A stretch of DNA of 63,086 bases from RGIG6165 sp045545175 (GCA_045545175.1 JAZQAK010000003.1:1-63086), one strand, 5' to 3'. Positions 33,754 through 43,715 are shown, counted from the stretch's first letter. Program-made: numbers and translations. The notes: generated by a model from the sequence alone, not told the origin.

Positions 33754-34224
33754 ATGGTAGTAATTGAAATGGACAGCGGCGAGCTTATTGAAATAGAGCT
33801 TTATCCTGAAATTGCCCCCAAAACAGTTGAAAATTTTGAAAAACTTGTAAATTCAGGCTTTTATGACGGACTTACTTTCCATCGTGTAATTCCCGGATTT
33901 ATGATACAGGGCGGTTGCCCCAACGGAAACGGTATGGGCGGTCCCGGCTATTCCATAAAGGGTGAATTTGCTGCAAACGGCGTTAAAAACGATTTAAAGC
34001 ATACACGTGGCGTTATATCTATGGCACGTGCAATGGACCCCGATTCTGCAGGAAGCCAGTTTTTCATAATGCATGAAGACGCACCTCACCTTGACGGACA
34101 GTATGCCGCATTCGGAAAAGTAGTGTCAGGTATGGATGCTGTTGACAGAATAGCTGCAGTTGATACCGACTGGGGCGACAAGCCTTTAACCCCCGTAGTA
34201 ATGACAAAAGTAAGTATCAAATAA
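33754..34224 (+). CDS. Peptidyl-prolyl cis-trans isomerase, cyclophilin type
   Basis: This 156-residue cytoplasmic cyclophilin catalyses proline isomerisation. Catalytic-site motifs are FHRVIPGFMIQGG, SMARAMDPDSAGSQFFIMHED and YAAFGKVV. There is no signal peptide. AAGGAG precedes the ATG. Confidence 0.93.
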   Translation: MVVIEMDSGELIEIELYPEIAPKTVENFEKLVNSGFYDGLTFHRVIPGFMIQGGCPNGNGMGGPGYSIKGEFAANGVKNDLKHTRGVISMARAMDPDSAGSQFFIMHEDAPHLDGQYAAFGKVVSGMDAVDRIAAVDTDWGDKPLTPVVMTKVSIK

Positions 34225-34227
34225 TGC

Positions 34228-34257
34228 AAAAGAGTCATCCGTTTGGATGACTCTTTT
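34228..34257. terminator. Bidirectional terminator
   Basis: A 13-bp perfect stem (34228-34240 with 34245-34257) with a GTTT loop lies between the convergent cyclophilin and GNAT genes. Confidence 0.85.
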
Positions 34258-34735
34258 ATTTTATTTTTTGGAATGCGATACGCGGTGAACCGTCATCCAT
34301 ATAAACGATTCCGCAATACTCAAAATTTAACTTTTTAATTAAATTTTGCATAGGAATATTGTCTTTATGTGTGTCAATACGCAGATTTTTGCACCTTTCA
34401 AACGCCCAATTGATACAAAATTCACCACAGCCCTTTTTCTTTCTTGCAGATGCAATTCTGTGAACGACACCGTACGGCTTGTCATTTACCCACTTACCTT
34501 CTATATAAGCATACCACGGATCGTTTTCTGCAAAATATACAAAAACTGCAAGTATATCGTCATCTTCCGTACAAACGTAACTCTGCCCTTTTTCTATATC
34601 GTTTTTGACCATTTCTTCCGACGGATAGCCAACCCACTGTGTAGGATTTCCGTTTTCTGCCATGAATACAGCGGCTTTTCTGTATATATCCATTACTTCT
34701 TCAAAGTCTTCAAATTTCGTTTTTCTTATTTGCAT
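34256..34735 (-). CDS. GNAT-family acetyltransferase
   Basis: This 159-residue protein fits the GNAT fold. The N-terminus MQIRKTKFEDFEEVMDIYR is the usual first strand-helix. The acetyl-CoA region around 95-115 is VHRIASARKKKGCGEFCI, and NIPMQNLIKKLNFEYCG is the C-terminal motif. The substrate is unknown. It is divergent from dnaA. Confidence 0.8.
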   Translation of the reverse strand: MQIRKTKFEDFEEVMDIYRKAAVFMAENGNPTQWVGYPSEEMVKNDIEKGQSYVCTEDDDILAVFVYFAENDPWYAYIEGKWVNDKPYGVVHRIASARKKKGCGEFCINWAFERCKNLRIDTHKDNIPMQNLIKKLNFEYCGIVYMDDGSPRIAFQKIK

Positions 34736-34801
34736 ATATTCACTCCGATTTTTTATAAAGACATTATACTATCCTCTTTATATTTTTTCAATAAATTTAT
34801 C

Positions 34802-34830
34802 TTGTAATTATATATCTTATATTATATAAT
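34802..34830 (+). promoter_or_regulatory. Promoter of dnaA
   Basis: TTGTAA (34802-34807), a 17-bp spacer and TATAAT (34825-34830) lie about 30 bp before the dnaA start in a very AT-rich stretch. No DnaA box is seen in this intergenic region. Confidence 0.7.
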
Positions 34831-34860
34831 AATATATATTATAATTTAGTGAGGTTGCTT

Positions 34861-36183
34861 ATGTTTTCTTTTGCAGATGTCTGGGCTAAAGCAAAGCGTG
34901 ACTATATTTTTGGCGACAATTCAACCATAAGCGTTGCCGCAGCACAGTGGATTGACTGTGCAACTGCTCTTCGTCTTGAAGGTGATACGGCCTATTTTTC
35001 ATGTCCCTCTTCTTTCCAGTGTGATATGTTTTTAAGATATAAAGAACAGGTTCTTTCAGGTCTTGAACGTGCACTTGGTTTCAGGGTTGATATAACCGTA
35101 ACTTCTCCCGAAGAAGCACCGGTAAAATTATATAAAGAAAATTCCGTTTCTCCCGCACCTTTTACCGTTTCACTTCTTGATACTTATACTTTTTCAAATT
35201 TTGTAGTCGGTGAAGGTAACAGGGTTGCCCATGCAATCAGCGATGCCGTTTCAAAAGAACCGGGTACCGCTTATAACCCTCTTTTTATATACGGTGACTC
35301 AGGTCTTGGTAAAACGCATCTTATGTGTGCAATCGGTAACAGAATAAGAAAACATAATCCCGATGCAAATATCGTCTACGTAAAAGGTGAAGAATTTACA
35401 AACGAGCTTATTGAAGCTATCGGTAAAGAAAAAACGATAGAATTTCGAAATAAATACCGTCAGGCTGACGTATTTTTGGTTGATGACGTTCAGTTTATCG
35501 GCGGAAAGAGATCTACGGAAGAGGAAATGTTCCATACCTTCAACAGTCTTTATAATGCAAGAAAACAGATTGTTCTTACAAGTGACCGTCCTCCGAAAGA
35601 AATACCCACTCTTGAGGACAGGCTTCGTACAAGGTTTGAAAACGGTCCTATCATTGAAGTAACTAAACCTGACTATGAAACACGCTGTGCAATCATAAAA
35701 CAGAAAGCGGCAGAAAATAATATTGAACTTCCTCAGGAGATTATAGACTGTCTTTCCAAAGCACTTAAAGACAACGTAAGACAGCTTGAGGGTGCAGTTA
35801 AAAAGATAAAAGCAGGTCACACTCTTATGGGCAAGCCTTTAAATCTTCAACTTGCTTCCGACGTTTTACACGATATCAGTTCTTCCATGGAACCCATCGA
35901 GAAGCGTGTTGAAAGAATTATTGCAAGATCTGCCGAAATACATCACGTTAAACCCGAAGATATCACAAGTCCTAAAAGAACGAATGAAATTTCAAAAGCA
36001 AGAAATGCTGCAATTTATGCTGTTAACGAGCTTACGAATCTTTCACTTCCCACAATAGGTTCATTTTTCAACAGAAATCACAGTACCGTTATAAATTCTT
36101 TAAAAAGTGTACGTGCCGATATGGAAAACGACAGTAATTACAAATTAAAAATATCATCTTTTATAAAAGACTGTCAGCAATAG
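34861..36183 (+). CDS. dnaA: Chromosomal replication initiator DnaA
   Basis: This 440-residue initiator binds DnaA boxes and melts the origin. It has the N-terminal DnaB/partner-binding domain I (about 1-75), a short linker, and AAA+ domain III with GDSGLGKTHL near 145 and VFLVDDVQFIGGK. The C-terminal DNA-binding domain contains the family signature ending in FFNRNHSTVINSLKSVR. The ATG at 34861 follows GAGG. An in-frame GTG upstream belongs to the ribosome binding site. Confidence 0.97.
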   Translation: MFSFADVWAKAKRDYIFGDNSTISVAAAQWIDCATALRLEGDTAYFSCPSSFQCDMFLRYKEQVLSGLERALGFRVDITVTSPEEAPVKLYKENSVSPAPFTVSLLDTYTFSNFVVGEGNRVAHAISDAVSKEPGTAYNPLFIYGDSGLGKTHLMCAIGNRIRKHNPDANIVYVKGEEFTNELIEAIGKEKTIEFRNKYRQADVFLVDDVQFIGGKRSTEEEMFHTFNSLYNARKQIVLTSDRPPKEIPTLEDRLRTRFENGPIIEVTKPDYETRCAIIKQKAAENNIELPQEIIDCLSKALKDNVRQLEGAVKKIKAGHTLMGKPLNLQLASDVLHDISSSMEPIEKRVERIIARSAEIHHVKPEDITSPKRTNEISKARNAAIYAVNELTNLSLPTIGSFFNRNHSTVINSLKSVRADMENDSNYKLKISSFIKDCQQ

Positions 36184-36509
36184 ACTTTATTTTACAAAAA
36201 TCGTGATTTTTTAAAACATTTTTTGCTTAATTGCATTTTTAAGTTATTGTAGGAGTTACTGTTTACTAACATACGTGTTTTGAACATTATCAACATCAGG
36301 CAGAAAATAAGTCATTTTATCAACTTGTTATTTACCGGTCTATTGACAGTTTGAAATTTTTCAAAAAGCCTGTCCTTAAAGCTTTTTAGGAGTTTTAAAC
36401 AGTTTAAACAGCCCCTACTAATACTACTATAATTTTTTAACGTTTGTTTTATAAAAAACAATTCTTCTCGTCGAAATAATTTATCAATAATTCATTCGGA
36501 GGTAAATAT
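36184..36509. other. Candidate replication origin (oriC) between dnaA and dnaN
   Basis: This 326-bp AT-rich gap holds TTATCAACA (36287), TTATCAACT (36317) and two abutting 9-mers TTTTAAACA (36393) and GTTTAAACA (36402). GCCCC (36411-36415) follows, then triplets TAC TAA TAC TAC TAT AAT (36416-36433) and a T-run. The order box-box, GC patch, trios, AT-rich tract is that of the B. subtilis basal unwinding element downstream of dnaA. Confidence 0.8.
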
Positions 36510-37625
36510 ATGAAATTTACAGTTGAAAGAAGTATTTTAAGTGAAGCTGTTGCTACAGCAAGCGGTGCCGTTGCAAGTAAAGCAGCATCACAGATACTTG
36601 AAGGTCTGCTTATTGAGACAGACGGTAAGGGAAGTCTCAAAATAACAGGATTTGACTTAGAAATTGCCATCATTTGTACAATACCCTCAATAAATGATGA
36701 ATTCGGAAGTGTTGTTATAAATGCAGGCACTTTCGGTGAAATCATAAGAAAACTTGCAGGAACGCAGGTAACTATATCAGTTGATGAAAATAACAAAGTT
36801 GATATAGACAGCGGTATGACGCATTTTTCAATAATGGCATCTTCTTATCTGGATTATCCCGAACTTCCGTCTGTAAATTACGAAAACAGTGTTGAAATAG
36901 AAGAAAATAAACTTGAATCTATGATAAAGCAGACTGTTTATGCCGTATCTACAAATGAAGCAAAACCCGTACATACAGGATGTCTGTTTGAAGTTAACGG
37001 CAGTAATATAAGAGTTGTCGGTGTTGACGGTTACAGACTTGCTATAAGAAACGAAGAACTTTCTTCACCTGCGGAAGAAGCACTGAAATTCAATATTCCC
37101 GGAAAGACGCTTCTTAAAGTTACAAGAATGCTTAAAGAAACCGATACGAAGGTCAAAATCAACGTATCCCGCAAGCATGCACAGTTTGAAATAGAAAATA
37201 CCATTCTTATAACAAGACTTCTTGAGGGTGAATTTTTAAACTACAACAATGCAATGCCCAAAGAAAAGAGTATTGAAATAGTTTCGGACGTTAGGGCATT
37301 TGCAGACAGTGTTGAAAGGGCTTCACTTCTTATAAATGAAAGACAGCGCTCACCGATTCGTCTTAAGTTTACGGATGATCAGGTAAAACTATTCTGCTCG
37401 TCACCTCTCGGAAAAATTGAGGATATGTTTGACGTAAAGAGCAGCGGAGGAAATCTTGAAATAGGATTTAACAATAAATTTCTTATAGATGCACTCAGAA
37501 ACTCAAGGGAAGAACAGGTTAAAATCGAACTCAATAACAGCCTTTCACCTATGGTGATAAAGCCTGTCGAGGGTGATTCGTTCATATTCCTTATACTTCC
37601 CGTAAGATTAAAGACAGAGGAATAA
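36510..37625 (+). CDS. dnaN: DNA polymerase III beta sliding clamp
   Basis: This 371-residue protein is the processivity clamp, with three clamp folds. It starts MKFTVERSILSEAVATASGAV and ends with the typical LILPVRLK. CGGAGG precedes the ATG. The stop is immediately followed by the yaaA ATG. It lies downstream of the candidate origin, as in most Firmicutes. Confidence 0.96.
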   Translation: MKFTVERSILSEAVATASGAVASKAASQILEGLLIETDGKGSLKITGFDLEIAIICTIPSINDEFGSVVINAGTFGEIIRKLAGTQVTISVDENNKVDIDSGMTHFSIMASSYLDYPELPSVNYENSVEIEENKLESMIKQTVYAVSTNEAKPVHTGCLFEVNGSNIRVVGVDGYRLAIRNEELSSPAEEALKFNIPGKTLLKVTRMLKETDTKVKINVSRKHAQFEIENTILITRLLEGEFLNYNNAMPKEKSIEIVSDVRAFADSVERASLLINERQRSPIRLKFTDDQVKLFCSSPLGKIEDMFDVKSSGGNLEIGFNNKFLIDALRNSREEQVKIELNNSLSPMVIKPVEGDSFIFLILPVRLKTEE

Positions 37626-37829
37626 ATGAATATTAAAATAAATACCGAATTTATAAAATTAAATCAGCTTTTAAAATTCAGCGGTGTCGCAGCAACCGGC
37701 GGTGAAGCGGACATTCTGATAAGAGAAGGGGAAGTTTCTGTAAACGGTGAAGTGTGTATCATGCGCGGTAAAAAGATAAGAAGCGGTGATACTGTCACGG
37801 TTGACGGTGAAACGATAGAGGTTATCTGA
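37626..37829 (+). CDS. yaaA: S4-domain protein YaaA (RlbA-like)
   Basis: This 67-residue S4 RNA-binding protein has LNQLLKFSGVAATGGEADILI, GEVSVNGEV and RGKKIRSGDTV. It is conserved between dnaN and recF in Firmicutes and is implicated in 50S ribosome maturation. It directly abuts dnaN and overlaps recF (TGATG). Confidence 0.92.
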   Translation: MNIKINTEFIKLNQLLKFSGVAATGGEADILIREGEVSVNGEVCIMRGKKIRSGDTVTVDGETIEVI

Positions 37830-38944
37830 TGAAGGTAGTAAGTCTCTATCTTGAAAACTTCAGAAATATAGAAAAGACAGGTTTTGACCTAAGCGGCGGC
37901 GTAAACGTTTTTTATGGAAGAAACGCTCAGGGAAAAACCAATCTTCTCGAAAGCATATACGTGTTCACGTCGGGAAAGAGTTTCAGACCTGCAAAGGATA
38001 AAGAGCTTATTATGCACGAAAAGGAAAAAGCAGTGCTTAATATGACTTTTTTTGCAGAGAACAGAAACAACGAGTATGATATTATCTTTTACTCGGATAA
38101 AAGACGGCGTGAGGCGAAAATAAACGGTGTACCCATAAAAAGAAATATGGATATGGCAGGCAATTTTTATACCGTTTTATTTGCACCTGAGCACTTGAAT
38201 CTTATTAAAGAGGGTCCGGGTGAGAGAAGAAGGTTTCTTGACCAGGCAATTTCCGTGTTGAAACCGAAATATGCAAAGGCAACCGAGGATTATGAGAAAA
38301 TAATCACACAAAAGAATGCTTTGCTGAAGGACATATACAAATATCCTCAGCTTGAAGCGACGCTTGACGTGTGGAATGAAAAGCAGGCAAACGTTGGTGC
38401 TTACCTTATGTTTATGAGGAATTCTTATATAAAAAAACTGGGTGAAATAGCACATAAAAATCATGCCGAACTGTCAAACGGTAAGGAAGATTTAAAAATA
38501 TCCTACGTTCACAGCGGTCAGATACATGAAAATGAGTTTTATTCGCTTGAAGCGACGAGAAGTTTTCTTGCAAAAGAAATATCCGATATGAAAACTGAGG
38601 AGATTTCTGCAGGAATGTCACTTGTCGGTCCGCAGAGAGATGATATGGAAGTAACGGTCAACGGAATGTCGGCAAAAATGTTCTGTTCGCAGGGGCAGCA
38701 GAGAAGTGCGGTACTGTCAATCAAAATGGCTGAGGGTGACCTCGTTTATGAAACAACGGGTGAACAACCCGTAATGCTTCTTGACGATATGCTCAGCGAA
38801 CTTGACCGTCCGAGGCAGACTTATATTCTAAAAAAAATAACGGACAGGCAGGTTATAATTACCGGATGTGACCGTACGCGATACAGAAATATAGATAACG
38901 TAAAATTCTTCAACATAAAGAACGGAACTATAACCGAGTGTTAG
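37829..38944 (+). CDS. recF: DNA replication/repair protein RecF
   Basis: This 371-residue SMC-like ATPase loads RecA at gaps. Walker A is GRNAQGKTNLLESIY near 30-44, the signature region reads CSQGQQRSAVLSIKMAE, and Walker B is VMLLDDMLSELD. Length and position in the dnaA-gyrA block are typical. Confidence 0.95.
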   Translation: MKVVSLYLENFRNIEKTGFDLSGGVNVFYGRNAQGKTNLLESIYVFTSGKSFRPAKDKELIMHEKEKAVLNMTFFAENRNNEYDIIFYSDKRRREAKINGVPIKRNMDMAGNFYTVLFAPEHLNLIKEGPGERRRFLDQAISVLKPKYAKATEDYEKIITQKNALLKDIYKYPQLEATLDVWNEKQANVGAYLMFMRNSYIKKLGEIAHKNHAELSNGKEDLKISYVHSGQIHENEFYSLEATRSFLAKEISDMKTEEISAGMSLVGPQRDDMEVTVNGMSAKMFCSQGQQRSAVLSIKMAEGDLVYETTGEQPVMLLDDMLSELDRPRQTYILKKITDRQVIITGCDRTRYRNIDNVKFFNIKNGTITEC

Positions 38945-38995
38945 AAGAAAGTTTACATAAACACATAGAATTTTATTATATAGGAATAAGAAAAA

Positions 38996-39259
38996 ATGTA
39001 CATTCACATTGGTGGAGACAAGGTGATATCCGACAAAGACATAATAGGTATTTTTGATATGGATAACACGACAGTTTCCAAGAATACACGCAAAAATGCA
39101 ACGTCATTGATGCTTGAAAAGGCACAGCGTGAAGGTATGGTTGAAACAGTAATGGACGACATACCAAAGAGTTTTGTGGTGACGGAAAATAAGGTTTACA
39201 TAACCCAATTGTCCGTACAGACACTCATAAAGAGAATAAACAGTAAAGAATTAACATAG
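38996..39259 (+). CDS. remB: RemB/YaaB-like DUF370 regulator
   Basis: This 87-residue DUF370 protein starts MYIHIGGDKVISDKDIIGIFD and contains NTRKNATSLMLEKAQREG. In B. subtilis RemB sits in this same place, between recF and gyrB, and relates to the matrix regulator RemA. The ribosome binding site is weak (GGAATAAG). Confidence 0.88.
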   Translation: MYIHIGGDKVISDKDIIGIFDMDNTTVSKNTRKNATSLMLEKAQREGMVETVMDDIPKSFVVTENKVYITQLSVQTLIKRINSKELT

Positions 39260-39273
39260 TAAGGAGAAAAATC

Positions 39274-41217
39274 GTGGAAGAATTGGAAAACAGCACAAAA
39301 GTTGACAAAGTCTACGATGACAGTCAGATTCAGGTACTTGAAGGTCTTGAAGCGGTAAGAAAAAGACCCGGTATGTATATCGGCTCAACTTCGGCGAGGG
39401 GTCTTCATCATCTCGTTTACGAGATTGTGGGCAACTCTATCGACGAGGCACTTGCGGGATACTGCAGCCATATTGAAGTGGATATCCTTGAAGGTGACAT
39501 AATAAGAGTTACGGATAACGGTCGAGGAATACCTTCAGGTATGCATCCGAAAATGGGCATCAATACCATTGACGTCGTTTTCACGGTGCTTCATGCAGGC
39601 GGTAAGTTCGGCGGTGACGGATATAAAGTGTCGGGCGGTCTTCACGGCGTTGGTGCGTCGGTTGTTAACGCGCTGTCCGAATGGCTTACGGTTGAAGTAA
39701 AAAACGGCGGAAAGATACATACACAGTCTTATAAGAGAGGTATACCCGACGGTCAGGTAAAAGAATCGGGAAAATCCGATGAAACGGGAACGACAATTAT
39801 GTTCAAGCCCGATGCACAGATATTTGACGAGGTTGTGTTTGAATATAACGTGCTTCTCAAGAGGCTTCGTGAACAGGCATTCTTGAACGGCGGTATAAAA
39901 ATAACACTCCGTGATTTAAGGGGACCCGAAGAAGAGCATAAGGAAAAAACGATGCTCTATGAAGGCGGTATAAGAGAATTCGTAACCTACCTCAACAGGA
40001 ATAAAGAGGCTATTCACGACGACGTTATTTACGTAAGCGGTTCAAAAAACGATTCGTTTGCGGAAGTGGCACTTCAGTGGAACGACAGTTATGAAGAAAC
40101 GTCATTCTCCTTTGCCAACAACATAAATACCACCGAAGGCGGTATGCATGAAACGGGCTTTAGAAATGCACTTACGAGGGTGCTCAACGCCTATGCTAAG
40201 AAAAGGGGCTTCTTAAAGGAAAATGACAAGCCTCTCTCGGGTGAAGACGTGAGAGAAGGCCTTTGTTCAATTATCTCCGTAAAACTGCACGAGCCTCAGT
40301 TTGAAGGTCAGACAAAGACTAAACTCGGAAACTCTGAGATGAGAAGTCTTGTTGACTCGATGATAAATGAAAAACTGTCCGATTTTCTTGAAGAAAATCC
40401 GTCGGTCGGTAAAATAATCATTGATAAGGCACTTACTGCAAGCAGGGCGAGGGAAGCGGCGAGAAAAGCGCGTGAAACCACGAGAAAAAGTGCGCTTTCA
40501 GGCGGCGGTCTGCCGGGTAAACTTGCTGACTGTCATGAAAAAGATGCTGAATTTACCGAACTTTACATAGTCGAGGGTGATTCTGCAGGCGGTAGCGCAA
40601 AGCAGGGTAGAGATTCCGATTTCCAGGCAATTCTTCCTCTGTGGGGTAAGATGCTCAACGTGGAAAAGGCACGTGCCGATAAGGTTTACGGCAATGATAA
40701 ACTCACCCCCGTTATAACTGCAATAGGTGCAGGTATAGGCAGTGAATTTGACATATCAAAAATCCGTTACGGCAAGGTCGTTATCATGGCCGATGCCGAC
40801 GTTGACGGTGCCCATATCAGAACGCTTCTTTTGACGTTCTTCTTCCGCTTTATGCGTGAAATGATAGAAAAAGGACACATATACATCGCACAGCCTCCGC
40901 TTTACAAGCTTTCAAGAGGTAAGGAAGTGCGTCAGGCTTATTCTGATGAGCAGAGGGATGCTTTATCACTTGAACTTAAGGGTGGAGACCCGAATGCAAA
41001 GGTTGAAATTTCACGTTACAAAGGTCTCGGTGAAATGAATCCGCAGGAACTCTGGGACACAACCATGAATCCTGCAACGAGAACGCTTCTTAAAGTGACT
41101 ATGGAAGATGCCGTTGAAGCCGATGAGATATTTACAATACTCATGGGTGAAAAGGTTGAACCGAGAAGGGCGTTCATTGAAGAAAATGCAAAATATGTTA
41201 CAAATCTTGACGTATAA
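39274..41217 (+). CDS. gyrB: DNA gyrase subunit B
   Basis: This 647-residue ATPase subunit of gyrase starts at GTG with AAGGAG upstream. The GHKL ATPase motifs (VGNSIDEA, VTDNGRGIP, GGLHGVGASVVNALS) and the TOPRIM EGDSAGGSAKQGRD and PLWGKMLNVEKAR segments are present. It lacks the insertion found in E. coli GyrB. It lies 15 bp before gyrA. Confidence 0.97.
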   Translation: MEELENSTKVDKVYDDSQIQVLEGLEAVRKRPGMYIGSTSARGLHHLVYEIVGNSIDEALAGYCSHIEVDILEGDIIRVTDNGRGIPSGMHPKMGINTIDVVFTVLHAGGKFGGDGYKVSGGLHGVGASVVNALSEWLTVEVKNGGKIHTQSYKRGIPDGQVKESGKSDETGTTIMFKPDAQIFDEVVFEYNVLLKRLREQAFLNGGIKITLRDLRGPEEEHKEKTMLYEGGIREFVTYLNRNKEAIHDDVIYVSGSKNDSFAEVALQWNDSYEETSFSFANNINTTEGGMHETGFRNALTRVLNAYAKKRGFLKENDKPLSGEDVREGLCSIISVKLHEPQFEGQTKTKLGNSEMRSLVDSMINEKLSDFLEENPSVGKIIIDKALTASRAREAARKARETTRKSALSGGGLPGKLADCHEKDAEFTELYIVEGDSAGGSAKQGRDSDFQAILPLWGKMLNVEKARADKVYGNDKLTPVITAIGAGIGSEFDISKIRYGKVVIMADADVDGAHIRTLLLTFFFRFMREMIEKGHIYIAQPPLYKLSRGKEVRQAYSDEQRDALSLELKGGDPNAKVEISRYKGLGEMNPQELWDTTMNPATRTLLKVTMEDAVEADEIFTILMGEKVEPRRAFIEENAKYVTNLDV

Positions 41218-41232
41218 GGAGGTGCACTGACA

Positions 41233-43707
41233 ATGAAACCGGAACAGATAGAAATATTAAAAAATCAACACATAGTTGACGTTGAACTCCGCTCCGAAAT
41301 GGAAAAGAGTTTTATTGACTATGCGATGAGCGTTATTGTTGCCCGTGCACTGCCTGACGTAAGGGACGGTCTTAAACCCGTACACAGAAGAATTCTGTAT
41401 ACGATGTACGAGGACAAGCTTACAAGTGACAGACCTCACCGTAAGTCAGCGACAACCGTCGGTGACGTGCTCGGTAGATACCACCCCCACGGTGACGCAT
41501 CCGTATACGATGCACTCGTACGTCTTGCACAGGACTTCTCACTTAGATATCCGCTTGTTGACGGTCACGGTAACTTCGGTTCAATCGACGGTGATCCGCC
41601 GGCTGCATACCGTTACACCGAGGCGAGAATGGCAAAAATTTCAAACGAAATGCTTGCCGATATCGACAAGGACACGGTTGATTTCATACCCAACTTTGAC
41701 GAGCATCTGGAAGAGCCTACGGTGCTTCCCGCAAAAATCCCCTGCCTTCTCGTAAACGGAAGCTCGGGTATTGCGGTTGGTATGGCGACCAATATACCTC
41801 CCCATAATTTAACCGAGGTAATAAACGGCACAATTGCCCTGATTGATAATCCCGACATAGACACAGAGGGACTTATGGAGCACATAAAGGGTCCCGATTT
41901 CCCGACGGGTGCGACGATAATGGGCAGAAGCGGTATACGTGCCGCATATTCAACGGGACACGGTAAAATAACCGTTCGTGCCAAGGCCGAGATTATCGAA
42001 AAGAAGACCGGTTACGAAATAGAAGTGACCGAGATTCCATATATGGTAAACAAGGCTGAACTCGTAAAGAAAATTGCCGAGCTCGTAAAGGACAAGCGTG
42101 TCGAGGGAATTTCAAATATAAAGGACGTTTCGGGCAGAGACGGTCTAAAAATACAGATTTTCTTAAAGCGTGAAGCAAATCCGCAGGTTGTGCTCAATCA
42201 ACTTTATAAATTCACGGCACTGCAGGATACGTGTGCGGTAAATATGCTTGCACTCGTTGACGGTCAGCCTAAGGTGCTCTCACTCAAGGATATTCTTAAA
42301 GAATACGTGATGCACCGTGAAAAAATCGTTGAACGCAGAACACGTTTTGATCTCAAAAAGGCTGAAGACAGGGCACACATTCTCGAAGGCCTTAGAATTG
42401 CGTGTGACAACATTGACGAAATTATCAAGATAATCCGTTCAAGTTACAACAACGCCAAAGAAAGACTTATGGAGAGATTCGGTCTTTCCGACATTCAGGC
42501 ACAGTCAATCCTTGAAATGCAGCTTCGCAGACTTCAGGGTCTTGAACGTGAAAAGATTGAAGAAGAATATAACAAACTTCTCGAAGATATAAGATATTAT
42601 AAGGAACTTCTTGCAGACGAGCAGAAGATACTCAGTGTTGTAAAGGACGAACTCATTGAAACGCGTGACAAGTTCGGCGACGAGAGAAGAACCGATATCG
42701 GCGATGCTGTTGACGGTATTGAAGATGAAGATCTTATAGAAAGAGAAGACGTCGTTATAACAAGATCTCACTTCGGCTACATCAAGCGCCTTCCCGTCAA
42801 CACATACCGTGCACAGAAGAAGGGCGGCCGCGGTGTAACGGGTATGACCACCCGTGAAGAAGACTTCGTTGAAGAGATGTTTGTTGCAAATACACATTCG
42901 TATATTCTCTTCTTTACGTCAAAGGGCAGGGTGTTCAGACTTAAAGGTTACAACATTCCCGAAGCGAGCAGAACGGCAAAGGGTGTAAACCTTGCAAATC
43001 TGCTTCCCATTGAACAGGAAGAAAAGATAAACGCCGTAATTTCGATAGATTCCTTCGATCAGGAAGACAAGTATCTCACGATGATAACCAAGAAGGGTAC
43101 GGTAAAACGTACTGCACTTTCGGAATACGACACGGCAAGAAAGGGCGGCCTTATCGCAATCCTGCTTGACGAAGATGATGAACTTGTTACAGTTGCGCTT
43201 ACAGGCAATGAAGAAAGATTTATCATCGGTACACGTAAGGGTAAGGCGATTCGCTTTGAGGTTTCCGATATCAGACCGATGGGAAGACCTGCTCACGGCG
43301 TGAGAGGTATACTGCTTGCAGAGGATGACTACGTTGTCGGAATGGAAATTGCCGATGAAACGGGTAAACTTCTCACCGTTACAGAAAACGGCTTCGGTAA
43401 GAGAACGGAAATTTCCGAATATAAGGTTCAGGCAAGAGGCGGTAAGGGAATACTCAACTACAATCTTACCGACAAGACAGGTGACGTTGCAGGCATCAAG
43501 GTGGTAAAACCCGATGAAGATATTATTCTTATTTCATCCGACGGCGTTATCATCAGAATGGATGCAGACGACATTCAGGTTTATTCAAGAGTTACGCAGG
43601 GCGTCAAGGTTATGAAACTTGCGCAGGACGTAAGAGTTATAGCACTTTCAAAGACCGCAAAGGAAGAAGAATCCGATGAGGAAATTGAAGAAGTGACTGA
43701 AGAATAA
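41233..43707 (+). CDS. gyrA: DNA gyrase subunit A
   Basis: This 824-residue breakage-reunion subunit has the active tyrosine in AAYRYTEARM near 122 and the quinolone-region motif RYHPHGDASVYDALVR. The C-terminal beta-pinwheel contains QKKGGRGVTG, the GyrA-box that separates it from ParC. An acidic tail ends the protein. AGGAGGTG precedes the ATG. Confidence 0.97.
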   Translation: MKPEQIEILKNQHIVDVELRSEMEKSFIDYAMSVIVARALPDVRDGLKPVHRRILYTMYEDKLTSDRPHRKSATTVGDVLGRYHPHGDASVYDALVRLAQDFSLRYPLVDGHGNFGSIDGDPPAAYRYTEARMAKISNEMLADIDKDTVDFIPNFDEHLEEPTVLPAKIPCLLVNGSSGIAVGMATNIPPHNLTEVINGTIALIDNPDIDTEGLMEHIKGPDFPTGATIMGRSGIRAAYSTGHGKITVRAKAEIIEKKTGYEIEVTEIPYMVNKAELVKKIAELVKDKRVEGISNIKDVSGRDGLKIQIFLKREANPQVVLNQLYKFTALQDTCAVNMLALVDGQPKVLSLKDILKEYVMHREKIVERRTRFDLKKAEDRAHILEGLRIACDNIDEIIKIIRSSYNNAKERLMERFGLSDIQAQSILEMQLRRLQGLEREKIEEEYNKLLEDIRYYKELLADEQKILSVVKDELIETRDKFGDERRTDIGDAVDGIEDEDLIEREDVVITRSHFGYIKRLPVNTYRAQKKGGRGVTGMTTREEDFVEEMFVANTHSYILFFTSKGRVFRLKGYNIPEASRTAKGVNLANLLPIEQEEKINAVISIDSFDQEDKYLTMITKKGTVKRTALSEYDTARKGGLIAILLDEDDELVTVALTGNEERFIIGTRKGKAIRFEVSDIRPMGRPAHGVRGILLAEDDYVVGMEIADETGKLLTVTENGFGKRTEISEYKVQARGGKGILNYNLTDKTGDVAGIKVVKPDEDIILISSDGVIIRMDADDIQVYSRVTQGVKVMKLAQDVRVIALSKTAKEEESDEEIEEVTEE

Positions 43708-43715
43708 TAAAAGTC

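Noticed and set aside
34736..34860. DNA unwinding element upstream of dnaA
   Set aside because: The region is AT-rich but has no DnaA boxes or trios. It is explained by the dnaA and GNAT promoters.
36194..36212. Terminator after dnaA
   Set aside because: The AAAAAT...ATTTTT pairing is weak and has no GC pairs beyond the loop region. The site is more plausibly part of the AT-rich origin.
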